A stretch of 52,898 nt of DNA from a virus: positions 1-52,898 of IMG/VR virus record IMGVR_UViG_3300025030_000139. The stretch is one strand, 5' to 3'. Both the position numbers and the translations under genes were made by a program. The notes below the pieces were generated by a model that made no database searches, was not told the origin of the DNA, and saw nothing but the letters and a program-made list of their open reading frames with translations. Shown here piece by piece: positions 1 to 8,442 of the stretch. Each line of letters starts with the position of its first letter. Within the stretch, counting starts at the first letter, position 1.

Positions 1-152
1 AATTCTGTCAGCGTAAATCCAAAATATGTCTCCCCGCGCGTGACGGCCCGCATCCCTTCCAGCACGATCGTTCCTCCGATTCCGCCCGACGGGGATTCGA
101 TCTTGAGCGACGGCACGCCGCCGATCAATAGGTAGTCTACCGTCACGTTCGC
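1..152. repeat. Direct terminal overlap, left copy
   Basis: Identical to 52747-52898 except position 26 (A here, C at 52772). The reading frame of the tail gene continues across the junction, so this is best read as the overlap of a circular assembly, with the linear ends artificial. The mismatch changes Asp to Tyr on the coding strand and is either a variant or an assembly error at a contig end. Confidence 0.95.
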
Positions 153-2279
153 CGCGCCGGCTATGCTCCGCTTGAACACCAACGACACGTTGATCGTGTC
201 TTGCCAGTCATACAGCGCATTGGCCTGCTTGATCGGCATCGGCCCAAAGACGAACAGCCGCGCCGTGCCGTCGGCCGCGATCGGAACAAAGTCTCCATCC
301 ACGTCGATCAGCCCGTAACTCACGCGCACCTTTCCGGTCAGGTCCGCGCCCGCGTCCGTGACCCTCGCCAGCACGTAGACCTCGCCCGCGGCCAACAGCC
401 GGTTATCGATCGTCAGCTGTGAACCGGTGAACTCCACCTCGGCCGTGTTGACCGACTTGGTTTCGGTCGATCCGAAGGTTAGTCCGTTCTGGTCCGGCGC
501 CAGAAAATCATCTAACGCAAATTGCGATAGCCACACCAGCGGCTCGCTGCCCGCCGACCCATACTCCAGTTCGATCCGCGTCCTGCCGGGCCCGCTGCCC
601 CCGATGCCGTCCACCAGCGCCCAATTGTCGTGTGTGCTGTCGTCGCTGTTATCGACCTGGCCGTCGCCGTCCTTCGTCCACAAAAACGGGATCGCCTCGC
701 ACGGCAAATCCTGATCGAGCGCCGCCTGCATCAACACGTCGTCCGCCGCGATCTGCTCCGCGCTCAAGGCTCGATCGTAGGTCGTGAAGCGCATGAAGCG
801 CCCGCCGCAGTTTTTGCCGCCGTCGTCGTCCGATCCGATGTACAGATACGTTTCGATCTCATTCGCAGCGTAATCGGTTCCACTGGCCAGCAGCGCGCCA
901 TTCATGTAGATCGCCAGCCCGCCCAGGCCATACACGAACGCCAGCCGGATCGAATCGTTGGCCGCAAAGGCGCCCGCCACGCCGATCACCTCGTTCGTGT
1001 TGTCGAAGAAGTGGAACGCATTATCACTTTCCTGATACCACGCCTGCAGCCCCAGTGCGCCGTTCCTGAAAAGCATTCGATCGTTCGTGTTCGTGCTGTC
1101 GTACCATGGAGCCCACGCCAGGACGATCGTACCCTCGCCCTCCTGCAGCGCCGCGCCCGCCGCAAGAATGGCCAGCTTGCCGGGTGTCCGCGTGCTGCTG
1201 CTCTCGTGCGCGGTTCCGTCCCATGCGCAGCCGATGAAGGAACCAACGCAGAGCGGTGTCGCATAATCCAGCGGCTCGAGCTGCGCCGCAAGCACATAGA
1301 TAGTATGGCCGTCCTGGATGGCAATCCCGTACTCGCCGCTGACATGCGTCGCGCTGCTGGCCGTGAGCATGTACAGACCGTTTCCAATAGATGAGTACAC
1401 CGTGTCAACCGGATCGCCGTCGACAATCAGCAAGCAGTCTGTAGTGCCGACCGCGGATTGGTCTGGCTTGATCACATACACGCTCAGCGTCACGGTTCCG
1501 GTCGTCGTGATATGTTGCGTAAATGAATTATCGCTCAACAGTGGCGACGTTCCGACGATTTGCGCGCTGCCCTTCGCGCCCGGATACACAAAGTGCTTAT
1601 CGGTGTTCTGATACACCACGCAGCCCGTGCCCGTGTTCCAATCCGTATCCCAGGCCGTGCTGTTTCCGAAGATCGGATTCGTGATCAGGTTCGTCGGCGA
1701 CGGCTCGAGCGTTGCTTCTGCCACCACCAGCCCGCGTCGCTCGTTGCCGGCCGCCCCGGCCCGCTCGTAATAGACCGCCCCGACGGCGCGTCCAACCCGC
1801 TGCTCTAGCCCGCGGGCATACGGCTTGATCTCCATGTCGAGTTTAAGGTTCGGCATCTGGTGCCACGATAACCCGCCCTGCCGCTCAAACTCGGCCCGGC
1901 CCTGCACCACCTCATACCGCAGTGGCGCGCCGAACTGCCCCCACAGCGGATCGGGCAGACTGTCGTCCAGCCGGTACTCAACCATCAGCGGCTCAACCTC
2001 GTCGCCCGCCTCATTCAACATCCGTTGCAGCGCCCGCGCTGCCTGCTGCGCCCCGCTCACCGTCTGCGGATCGAGGTCGATCCCCACGTCGAACGACCAC
2101 TCGCGGTTCACCGGCTTGCGGCTGATCAACCGTCCGCCCTCGCGGTTCAGCGCTGTCCCCTGCGCCGTCTGCACCTCGTGCTTCGTCGCCGGCGGCGTGA
2201 ACCCCCGCTCGAACTGATACACGTCCCCGCGCAGATTCAACACCCGCGCCCCCTTTACAAATCGCAATCCCGTCGTCAT
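1..2279 (-). CDS. Large tail protein with LamG/concanavalin-like domain (C-terminal end in the other edge of the window)
   Basis: The frame is open from ATG 2279 (upstream AGGTGGTGAC as ribosome site) to the window edge. It continues in the same frame at 52746 down to 52596, giving about 809 residues in the closed circle. The N-terminal quarter (to about residue 170) resembles distal-tail or baseplate wrapping proteins in position and character. It is followed by beta-rich carbohydrate-binding-like segments, including a LamG-type stretch with AIYMNGALLASGTDY and YIGSDDDGG. It lies directly after the tape measure gene and overlaps the next tail gene by 4 nt, so a role as a distal tail or tail-tip adhesion protein is inferred. 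It was found by direct translation because the window cuts it. Confidence 0.85.
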   Translation of the reverse strand, partial: MTTGLRFVKGARVLNLRGDVYQFERGFTPPATKHEVQTAQGTALNREGGRLISRKPVNREWSFDVGIDLDPQTVSGAQQAARALQRMLNEAGDEVEPLMVEYRLDDSLPDPLWGQFGAPLRYEVVQGRAEFERQGGLSWHQMPNLKLDMEIKPYARGLEQRVGRAVGAVYYERAGAAGNERRGLVVAEATLEPSPTNLITNPIFGNSTAWDTDWNTGTGCVVYQNTDKHFVYPGAKGSAQIVGTSPLLSDNSFTQHITTTGTVTLSVYVIKPDQSAVGTTDCLLIVDGDPVDTVYSSIGNGLYMLTASSATHVSGEYGIAIQDGHTIYVLAAQLEPLDYATPLCVGSFIGCAWDGTAHESSSTRTPGKLAILAAGAALQEGEGTIVLAWAPWYDSTNTNDRMLFRNGALGLQAWYQESDNAFHFFDNTNEVIGVAGAFAANDSIRLAFVYGLGGLAIYMNGALLASGTDYAANEIETYLYIGSDDDGGKNCGGRFMRFTTYDRALSAEQIAADDVLMQAALDQDLPCEAIPFLWTKDGDGQVDNSDDSTHDNWALVDGIGGSGPGRTRIELEYGSAGSEPLVWLSQFALDDFLAPDQNGLTFGSTETKSVNTAEVEFTGSQLTIDNRLLAAGEVYVLARVTDAGADLTGKVRVSYGLIDVDGDFVPIAADGTARLFVFGPMPIKQANALYDWQDTINVSLVFKRSIAGAANVTVDYLLIGGVPSLKIESPSGGIGGTIVLEGMRAVTRGETYFGFTLTE

Positions 2280-2294
2280 GTCACCACCTGTATC

Positions 2295-2314
2295 ATTCCC
2301 GCGCAGGCGGGAAT
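2295..2314. repeat. REP-like palindrome, ATTCCCGC arms
   Basis: ATTCCCGC and GCGGGAAT arms separated by 4 nt. The same arms occur at 38992-39016. In both places the palindrome is followed by sequence resembling ATCCGTTG. Sits in the spacer between the tape measure gene and the LamG tail gene. Confidence 0.8.
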
Positions 2315-2397
2315 CCATCATCCGTTGCCCCGCTGTTCACCTAACAAACATTACATACACTGCTTTTTCGTGTAGCTGTGCTACTTCCCCACCTGTG

Positions 2398-2475
2398 TCA
2401 TTCTGAGCGAAGCGAAGAATCTCACTTTCCACTTCGCACTTCCCACTTTAGTCACTTCACACTTCCCACTTCCCT
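2398..2475. repeat. Mixed repeat spacer: TTCTGAGCGAAGCGAAGAATC unit plus short iterated array
   Basis: Starts with a common bacterial dispersed repeat (inverted TTCT/AGAA ends) and passes into the 7-9 nt iterated array (units CACTTCC, CACTTCG and CACTTTAGT) that recurs at many gene boundaries. The last codons and the stop of the tape measure gene lie inside the array. Confidence 0.8.
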
Positions 2476-5400
2476 CCCATCCCGTTCCGCTCCGCCTCGT
2501 TCGCCATCTTCCCCAACCGCTGCGCGATGATCTCCGCCAGCCTCGCCTCGCTCATCCCCGGCGCCGCCGTCACATTGATCGTCGGCGCGATCGTAATCGA
2601 CCTCATCACTCCCCCCTCTCCCTGTGGGAGAGGGGCCGGGGGTGAGGTCTTAAACGCCTCCGCCGGCACCGCCTGCCGCCCTTCCCGCATCGCCTTGCTC
2701 AATACAAACTCATCGTCGTGCAGGTAATACAACCCCCGCATCACCTCCCCGCCGTACTGCCGGCCGGGCGCTCTCGCCGGGGCAGGCGCTCTCGCCGGGC
2801 CGCCTGCTGCCGCGGCCCCGCCCGAAATATCGGGTATCTCACCAACCGTCGTGATCTTGATCTTCACATCTATCAGGCGCGGGATCTTGTCAAGCGTGGT
2901 GATCACCTCGCCAACCCGCGTATTCGCCGCGGTCGACGCCGTCTGCACCACCACCATCGTGTCGCGGATCGCATTCTGCGCCCCGGTCGTCGCCGTCTGC
3001 ACCACCACCATCGTGTCGCGGATCGCATTCTGCGCCCCGGTCGTCGCCGTCTTCACCGCATCGGCCGCCGTCGTCGCCTTCCCCTTGGCCTCGTCGGTCT
3101 TTCGCCCGGCGTTCTGCCAACCCTCTCCCATATCAAGCAAATCTTGCTTGGAGAGTTTCTTGACTTTGGTCGACACCGCCTCCGTCCCGGACGCCACCCC
3201 GTCCAACGCACCTTTGCTATTCAGCAGAAGATCGTACCAGTTGGCCGCATCGGGGTTGGTCAAAGCGGCCACCAGTGTTTCCTGCTTGATCGCCGCGGTC
3301 AGAGCGCTCTGGGAATACAAATGCGTGATGTCATTCAGCGCCGAAGCCCGGCGATTGTATTCGTCCACGGACAAGGCACCAGTCTGCAATGCCTCTCCAA
3401 GTGCATCGAAGGCCGATCTCGCCTTGTCAACTTCACCCGCCCGCTGCATCGCGGCGATTTCCTCTTCCAGCGCGGTCTTGTGGTCCTGTTGAGCCTTCGT
3501 CGCCCCGCCCACCACGGCCGTGTGCTCGCCCAACTTCGTCGTCAGTTCTGCCTGTTGTTCTTTCAGGCCTGCCATGCGGGCGCCATATTCCGCGTCCGTC
3601 TCGTTCTTCTTCCGCTGCGCCAGCGTCACGTCTTCCGTGACGGCCGCCAGTTTCGCTTCGGCCGTCGCTCGTTCCTCGGCGCTCAGTTTCGCGTTCCGCA
3701 CCACAGCGTTGTGCGCCGGCCCCTGCGCCGCGATCTCTTTCTCCACGTCGCGCAGTTCCTTCATCTTCTCCGCCAGCGCCTTCTCTTGATCGGTGTATCC
3801 AATCGCCAGGCTGCGCGCATTCGTCACCGCGCCCCAACCGCTGGTGACTTTCTCCGTCAGATTATCTTGCGAATCGGCTAGATCGTCGGTCGCGCCATTA
3901 ACGATCATCATCGCAGCGGACATCTCGCTGTACGCTTCTGCCCGTTTCTTCGCCCCGAGCGCCAAATCCTCTTGTTGCTTCGCCAGTTTATATTGCGATC
4001 CCGTCATTTCGGATTGAAGACCAATGGCCTTCTTGATCTCATTGCTCACGGTTTTGGTTGCAGCGCTCAGTTCCCGCTGCACGCCTTGATACACTGCGCT
4101 GTTTTTCTGAATGCTGCGGTTGTGTTCTTGCTCCGCACGCATCTGTTTATACTCTGCTTCGGTCCTCTCATAATGGGCCATGACGGTTTTTTTGATTTCG
4201 CCGTTCATCCCCCGCGTCACTTCGATCAAGTTCCCTTCGGCGTCCACCTGCAGGCCGACCACATCCGCCGCCCGACGTACTTCCGCCTGATATTCTGCGT
4301 AGGTTCCCGCGCTCGAGCGCATCGCCACTTCGTGGTCGATCACCGCCTGGCGCAGCCGGTTCGTGCCATTGGTCACGATTTCGACGGCAGCTCCTGCTTG
4401 CTGCATGCGGTCATCGCGGTTGTTGGCCATCTTCAGCAGGTCTTCATTCGTCGCCCGCGAGGCATCGCCGATATTCTTAATAAGTCCGGCCACGAGAATC
4501 AATCCGGCGACGAGTAACCCTCCCGCGGCAAAGACCGTGCCCACCGTGGCCGCGGCCACGCCCATCGCATGGAGGCCCTGAACGATAAGCCCCAGGGTGG
4601 AAATGAACCGCCCGGCGATCGACAACAGCGGCCCGATCACCGCCGCCAGCGCGAAGAGTGTGACGATCGTCTGCTGCGTTCCCGACGACAGGTTCTTGAA
4701 CCACTCCGCCACGCTCTTGAGCGCATCCCCCAATTGCTTCAACACCGGCAGCACCGCCGGCAGCACGCTGCTCCCCAGCGTGATCAATAAGTCCTGCCCC
4801 TGTGCCAGTGCGGCCTGGAATTTGAACTTGGCCGTCTTGCTCGCCGCATCGAAGGCCTTATCCAGATCAGCGACCCCCGCCTTGGCGAGTTTCTGGAAGA
4901 TCGTGTTCGTCTTGTCCGCGTTCTCTCCCGTCAGCGACAGTAGCCCTCGGAAACCCCGGATGTTCGGGAAGATCGCCGCCAATGCCTCGTCGTCGTCGCC
5001 GATACGCTCGCGCAGCGTGTTGAGCACCGCCAGCAATCCTTCTTCCCGGATTTGCTCGCGCAATCCCTTAGCGGATAGCCCTACGCTTTCCAGTGTATCG
5101 CTCGCCTGCTCGCTCGGCTTCAACAGCGCCGTCATGATGCCGGACAGGTTCGTCGCGCTTTCTGCCGCATCAAACCCCACCAGCGTTTGCGCCGCCAGCG
5201 CCGCGCTCACCTGGTCGAACGAAATCCCCAACTGCGCTGCGATTGGGATCACGCGCCCCAGCGCCGGCGCGATCTCGTTAGCCTCGCCCTTCCCCTCGCG
5301 CACCGCCGCCACCAGGATGCCCGTCGCCGTCCCGGCATCCAGGTTGCTGTCCGCGTAGGCGTTCAGCGCGCTTGTCACCGCGTCCGCCACGATCTGCGTA

Positions 5401-5852
5401 TCGCCCAGACCCGCGCTCGCCGCCTTCGCGCTCTGCGTCAGCACGTCCATCGCCTTCGCGTCGTCGATGCCCGCGCTGGTGATGAAGTACAGCGCCTTCG
5501 CCAGTTCTGTCGGCGCCTTGCCGACCTTCGGCCCCAGGTCCAAAATCTGGTCCGACCACGCCTTAACCTGCTCCTGGCTCTTCCCGACCAGCCCCTCGAT
5601 CTGGCTCATCGACGATTCGAAGTCCATCGCCATCTTCGCGCTGGCCGCGCCCACTGCCACGATCGGCAGCGTCACGTCCCGCGACAACTGATCGCCGGCG
5701 CTCTTCATCTTGTCGCCGACCTTCTTCAGCTTGTCGCCCGTCGCGGAAAGTTTCCCCTCGAACTCGCGCAGCTTATCGCCCACCTTGGCCAGATTGTCCA
5801 GGGTGGTGCTGACATCAATTAAAATCTTCCCGTAAGCGCTGCCTAGTAGCAT
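2457..5852 (-). CDS. Tail tape measure protein
   Basis: At 1131 residues this is the longest protein in the window. It sets tail length and helps genome ejection in siphoviruses. The N-terminal part is a coiled coil (KVGDKLREFEGKLSATGDKL) leading to a TP901-type core (AAQLGISFDQVSAALAAQ). Hydrophobic membrane-like helices follow near residues 395-460, then long charged helices. A perfect 18-residue tandem duplication (ATTGAQNAIRDTMVVVQT) lies near residues 935-970. A palindromic repeat is inserted in frame near the C-terminus (TSPPAPLPQGEGG), and the last residues (GGKWEV) are encoded by the boundary array. Start ATG 5852 has GAGGATCTGA upstream. Flanked by tail genes on both sides. Confidence 0.93.
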   Translation of the reverse strand: MLLGSAYGKILIDVSTTLDNLAKVGDKLREFEGKLSATGDKLKKVGDKMKSAGDQLSRDVTLPIVAVGAASAKMAMDFESSMSQIEGLVGKSQEQVKAWSDQILDLGPKVGKAPTELAKALYFITSAGIDDAKAMDVLTQSAKAASAGLGDTQIVADAVTSALNAYADSNLDAGTATGILVAAVREGKGEANEIAPALGRVIPIAAQLGISFDQVSAALAAQTLVGFDAAESATNLSGIMTALLKPSEQASDTLESVGLSAKGLREQIREEGLLAVLNTLRERIGDDDEALAAIFPNIRGFRGLLSLTGENADKTNTIFQKLAKAGVADLDKAFDAASKTAKFKFQAALAQGQDLLITLGSSVLPAVLPVLKQLGDALKSVAEWFKNLSSGTQQTIVTLFALAAVIGPLLSIAGRFISTLGLIVQGLHAMGVAAATVGTVFAAGGLLVAGLILVAGLIKNIGDASRATNEDLLKMANNRDDRMQQAGAAVEIVTNGTNRLRQAVIDHEVAMRSSAGTYAEYQAEVRRAADVVGLQVDAEGNLIEVTRGMNGEIKKTVMAHYERTEAEYKQMRAEQEHNRSIQKNSAVYQGVQRELSAATKTVSNEIKKAIGLQSEMTGSQYKLAKQQEDLALGAKKRAEAYSEMSAAMMIVNGATDDLADSQDNLTEKVTSGWGAVTNARSLAIGYTDQEKALAEKMKELRDVEKEIAAQGPAHNAVVRNAKLSAEERATAEAKLAAVTEDVTLAQRKKNETDAEYGARMAGLKEQQAELTTKLGEHTAVVGGATKAQQDHKTALEEEIAAMQRAGEVDKARSAFDALGEALQTGALSVDEYNRRASALNDITHLYSQSALTAAIKQETLVAALTNPDAANWYDLLLNSKGALDGVASGTEAVSTKVKKLSKQDLLDMGEGWQNAGRKTDEAKGKATTAADAVKTATTGAQNAIRDTMVVVQTATTGAQNAIRDTMVVVQTASTAANTRVGEVITTLDKIPRLIDVKIKITTVGEIPDISGGAAAAGGPARAPAPARAPGRQYGGEVMRGLYYLHDDEFVLSKAMREGRQAVPAEAFKTSPPAPLPQGEGGVMRSITIAPTINVTAAPGMSEARLAEIIAQRLGKMANEAERNGMGGKWEV
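2611..2649. repeat. Palindromic element P, copy 1 (inside tape measure gene)
   Basis: CCCTCTCCC/GGGAGAGGG arms followed by GGGGGTGAGG. Encodes TSPPAPLPQGEGG in frame. Confidence 0.85.
2941..3048. repeat. 54-bp tandem duplication in tape measure gene
   Basis: Two identical 54-bp units (2941-2994 and 2995-3048), i.e. 18 codons each. This is probably recent, because there is no third-position divergence between the units. Confidence 0.9.
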
Positions 5853-5860
5853 TCAGATCC

Positions 5861-5953
5861 TCGTCATTGCGAGCGAAGCGCGCGGCCCGTCATTGCGAGC
5901 GAAGCGAAGCAATCTCCAACTTCACACTTCACACTTCTCACTTCCCACTTCTA
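5861..5953. repeat. Repeat-filled spacer: CATTGCGAGCGAAGCG units plus iterated array
   Basis: Two copies of the CATTGCGAGCGAAGCG repeat (5864 and 5890) precede a short CACTTC-type array. A further copy is at 6405-6433. The ribosome site of the tape measure gene lies at the left end. Confidence 0.8.
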
Positions 5954-6394
5954 CCTCACCAACTCTTTCAGCATGTTTTCCAGCACCGGCAGATTCCCCT
6001 CGAACGTCGACACCACGATCGCATACCGCGCCCCGTGGCTCAGTTCAAGGTACTTCCCGTAATACATCGTGTGGCTCAGCGCCAGCATCAGCGTCCCGTG
6101 CGGCGCCCGCTCCTCCACCACATCCGCTTGGCTTCCCAGTGATGGAACATCGCCGCTGATAACTCCGACGATCGGCGGCAGCCCAAGCCCCTCCACCGCG
6201 AAGAACATCCCGTCGCGCGCATTGCCCGTCCGGTGTGTCCACGGTGCGCCCATCCGCGCCTCGTTCTGCATCTTCTGCCCCACGTAAGCCGCCACGGCGT
6301 GCACCGCCGCCAGCAGCTGCTTGCTGTAGAGGCCCAGGTTATTTTTTAAGACAGAGGGCGGCGTAACCCAATACGCCCCCGTGCTCACAGCCAT
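5951..6394 (-). CDS. HK97 gp10-like minor tail / tail completion protein
   Basis: 147 residues. The pattern KQLLAAVHAVAAYVGQKMQN...APWTHRTGNARDG followed by a histidine and tyrosine-rich stretch (HTMYYGKYLELSHGARYAI) matches the HK97 gp10 family, in which a helix precedes the motif W-T-x-R-T-G-N-A-R and a conserved Y-G-x-Y-L-E. Such proteins normally act at the head-tail joint. Here the gene lies immediately before the tape measure gene and away from the other connector genes, so its place in the order is displaced. Family call from motif recognition only. Confidence 0.75.
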   Translation of the reverse strand: MAVSTGAYWVTPPSVLKNNLGLYSKQLLAAVHAVAAYVGQKMQNEARMGAPWTHRTGNARDGMFFAVEGLGLPPIVGVISGDVPSLGSQADVVEERAPHGTLMLALSHTMYYGKYLELSHGARYAIVVSTFEGNLPVLENMLKELVR

Positions 6395-6404
6395 CTCACA
6401 CCTC

Positions 6405-6500
6405 CGTCATTGCGAGCGCAGCGAAGCAATCTCCTCATCACCTAATATCCCTTATCCCCACTTCGCACTTTAGTCACTTTCCACTTTAGTCACTTTCACC
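6405..6500. repeat. Repeat-filled spacer (CATTGCGAGCG repeat and iterated array)
   Basis: One CATTGCGAGCGCAGCGAAGC unit, a CACCTAATATCC stretch, then CACTTCG/CACTTTAGT units. The C-terminus of the upstream gene (VTKVESD) is encoded by the array. Confidence 0.75.
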
Positions 6501-6880
6501 TCTCTCAGCATCGACACCGGATTCACTCCCCACCGTCCATTCACGTCAGGCTTGAACGGCGCCGCCTCGCAAATCACCCGCGCCTTGAACGTTTTGCTCG
6601 CCACGCCGTTCTTGAAATTGAAATCGACCCGCACGGTGATGTCGCGCGTCACCGGCGAGATTTCTTCTACTTCGCCGATTGCCGCGTCATTCAATCGCAT
6701 CCACGCGAAGCGCGCGCGCATCTCCTCGATCGGCTCGGACCGGCTCTTGATCCACGTGATCTGGCACAGCTCTGCCATCTCGCCCCAGCGCCGTTTCTTC
6801 CACGCCGCGATGAACGAGGCGAGCGCTTTCTCAGCCGTTCCATCGGTATAACCTTCTGGCTTGACCATTTCATCCCCCAT
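6470..6880 (-). CDS. Hypothetical phage protein
   Basis: 136 residues. The ATG overlaps the stop region of the methyltransferase gene (GGGATGA), implying translational coupling. The sequence has an N-terminal helical region (ALASFIAAWKKRRWGEMAELCQ) and a beta-rich second half (ITVRVDFNFKNGVASKTFKARV). This layout is reminiscent of the NTF2/SnoaL-like cone fold, but I do not recognise a specific family. The C-terminus VTKVESD is derived from the repeat array. Position between a methyltransferase and tail genes gives no clear function. Confidence 0.7.
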   Translation of the reverse strand: MGDEMVKPEGYTDGTAEKALASFIAAWKKRRWGEMAELCQITWIKSRSEPIEEMRARFAWMRLNDAAIGEVEEISPVTRDITVRVDFNFKNGVASKTFKARVICEAAPFKPDVNGRWGVNPVSMLREVKVTKVESD

Positions 6881-7682
6881 CCTTCTCGATAATCAACCCA
6901 TACGACGTGGTCACGAACTCGCCTAGCTCCAGCCTCAAATGCACCTGTTGCTGATACGGTGGCCGATCCACAGACCAATCCGCCTTTCCCGCCCCCAGAT
7001 TGAAACTCAGGCTGATGGCGTGGCACTCGTCCCGCAACCGCTGACCGATCCGCTCCAGGTCTTGACGCCGGTACAGCCCCGTCGGCCATGCTCTGCCGTC
7101 GCCCAGTCCGCCCGCCCCCATCGTCTCATCCTCAGAGGAGAGATTAAATTCGGTGGTGTGGACCGCAATCCCGCCCGGCCGCAGGCACTTCAATGCGTCG
7201 AAGATAAACGCCTCGCCCGCTTCCAAACTGCCCAGGTGCTCCAGCGAGCACGCCGACCATACAAAGTCAAAACCGCTCAAATCATCCGGCACAGCCCGCA
7301 TGTCCACGAACCGGAACTCGACCCGCTCGCTGAATTCTTTCGGCGGGCACAGCGCCCGCCGGTTCAACTCCGCCCGATCGGCCGCATGCATGGCCGCGTC
7401 CACCCATCCGCCCGACCGCGCCGCGTCTGTCGTCTGATCCGTCGCCGTGATCTGGCAGCCCAAACTGGCAAACAGCGCCGGCAGCGGCTCCTGCCCCACC
7501 GCAAACCCCAGCCCGCGCCGGCCTGGTCCCAACTGGCCCCGCTCCTGCAGCGCCTGCGCGATGAAACACCACTCCCACACCTTCCGGTGCAGATGCAGAC
7601 GCCGCTCGCCCATCCGCGTCGCCCATCCCTGAAACGGCTCAGATTCCAATTGCGCCTGATGGCATATGCCCGATCTCAGCAT
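6870..7682 (-). CDS. Class I SAM-dependent methyltransferase
   Basis: About 270 residues from ATG 7682, which has AGAAGGAAAGAG in front. A TTG-initiated 19-residue extension through the palindromic element is also open, but its residues (TSPPAPLPQGDG) are purely element-derived. Rossmann features visible: motif I-like RRGLGFAVGQEPLPALFASL followed by ITATDQ (acidic end of beta 2), and the motif FDFVWSACSLEHLGS, typical of methyltransferases acting on small molecules or glycans. A later LRPGGIAVHTTEF loop also fits. With the glycosyltransferase at 9337-10359 it is embedded among tail genes, which suggests modification of a surface glycan or virion component. Substrate unknown. Confidence 0.8.
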   Translation of the reverse strand: MLRSGICHQAQLESEPFQGWATRMGERRLHLHRKVWEWCFIAQALQERGQLGPGRRGLGFAVGQEPLPALFASLGCQITATDQTTDAARSGGWVDAAMHAADRAELNRRALCPPKEFSERVEFRFVDMRAVPDDLSGFDFVWSACSLEHLGSLEAGEAFIFDALKCLRPGGIAVHTTEFNLSSEDETMGAGGLGDGRAWPTGLYRRQDLERIGQRLRDECHAISLSFNLGAGKADWSVDRPPYQQQVHLRLELGEFVTTSYGLIIEKDGG

Positions 7683-7693
7683 CTCTTTCCTTC

Positions 7694-7731
7694 TCCCATC
7701 TCCCTGTGGGAGAGGGGCCGGGGGTGAGGTC
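7694..7731. repeat. Palindromic element P, copy 2
   Basis: Lies between the frameshifted tail chaperone stop (7736-7738) and the methyltransferase ATG. Its left arm contributes to the methyltransferase ribosome-binding region. Confidence 0.85.
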
Positions 7732-7735
7732 TTCG

Positions 7736-8026
7736 TCAATCCACCTTCCTCACTCTCTTAAACGGATACCGGCTGCGCACGCTGGCATACTTTCCGGCGC
7801 GTCCCTGTGCTCGCGGCATTTGATCCGGCGGTCCATCCCACAGCAATTGATCGAGGCCTTTTCCATCGGTCAACCCCGCCTCGACCTCGCGCCCGACGCG
7901 CAGCGCCGCCGTATCGATCTGATACGCCGTCCACGAATCGTCGATTTCCAGAAACGCGCTAGGCCGCTGGCTGTACGCCGTCCCCAGGTTGTGCAGCCTC
8001 CACAGGTTCCTCCGGCTCGCCGCGAA
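7736..8026 (-). CDS. Tail assembly chaperone, frameshifted C-terminal extension (T domain)
   Basis: An open frame without its own good start, overlapping the end of the upstream chaperone gene. It encodes a tail-chaperone signature (LWRLHNLGTAYSQRPSAFLE, then SWTAYQIDTAAL) and ends in a basic tail at TGA 7738-7736. It lies one base ahead of the upstream frame, so a +1 or -2 ribosomal shift would fuse it. A plausible +1 site is TTT-C at 8027-8024 (codon 139, AAA TTT CGC), giving about 234 residues. Fused G-GT chaperones are the rule just before tape measure genes; -2 shifting is known in phage Mu. The exact slip site is inferred. Confidence 0.75.
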   Translation of the reverse strand, partial: FAASRRNLWRLHNLGTAYSQRPSAFLEIDDSWTAYQIDTAALRVGREVEAGLTDGKGLDQLLWDGPPDQMPRAQGRAGKYASVRSRYPFKRVRKVD

Positions 8027-8441
8027 ATTTTGCCAGCGGCGCGCCTCCCTGCATTGCCCACCCCAGGATGTCCACCTTATCCTCGACCGGCAGTTCGTCG
8101 ATGCCCAGCGTCGTCTCGCTCGGTTCGTCCGTGATCGGCGGATCGATCACGCACATCCGGCAGAACGAATTGATCAGCGGCATGAACTCCGCCAGGTTCG
8201 CCGCCGTCAATTGCCCGCTATTCTCGGACAGCTGATCGATCTTCGGCCCCAACAGCGCCGGGATCTCGCCCATCCCGATCGCCAGGTCGAGCACGCTGAC
8301 CCGCCGCAGGCGCACGGTCAGACCGCTCACCGGCAGCGTATGCTCTTCCCCCTGCCGGAACCTGGCCAGGTCGGCGCGTGTTTCATCACGCTGGCCGTTC
8401 TGCTTCGGTGGCGCCGTAAGTGGAACTGACTTCGTAGCCAC
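7959..8441 (-). CDS. Tail assembly chaperone (G-type)
   Basis: 160 residues with GTG start at 8441, just after the tail-tube gene stop. Features: a charged N-terminus, a beta segment EEHTLPVSGLTVRLRRVSVL, and a helical body ending in EDKVDILGWAMQGGAPLAKF. It is placed after the tail tube gene and followed by an overlapping frame-shifted extension, the standard context of tail chaperones that coat the tape measure protein during assembly. Methyltransferase and two other genes separate it from the tape measure gene here, which is unusual. Confidence 0.75.
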   Translation of the reverse strand: MATKSVPLTAPPKQNGQRDETRADLARFRQGEEHTLPVSGLTVRLRRVSVLDLAIGMGEIPALLGPKIDQLSENSGQLTAANLAEFMPLINSFCRMCVIDPPITDEPSETTLGIDELPVEDKVDILGWAMQGGAPLAKFRGEPEEPVEAAQPGDGVQPAA

Positions 8442-8442
8442 G

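Noticed and set aside
630-1394. 254-codon plus-strand ORF and other long plus-strand ORFs across the late genes
   Set aside because: Shadow frames of GC-rich minus-strand genes. Composition (Arg, Ala, Pro, His) and absence of ribosome sites argue against them.
7870-8061. 63-codon minus-strand ORF in the tail chaperone overlap
   Set aside because: It is the third frame in this region, extremely Arg/Gly-rich; the frame with the LWRLHNLG signature is the real one.
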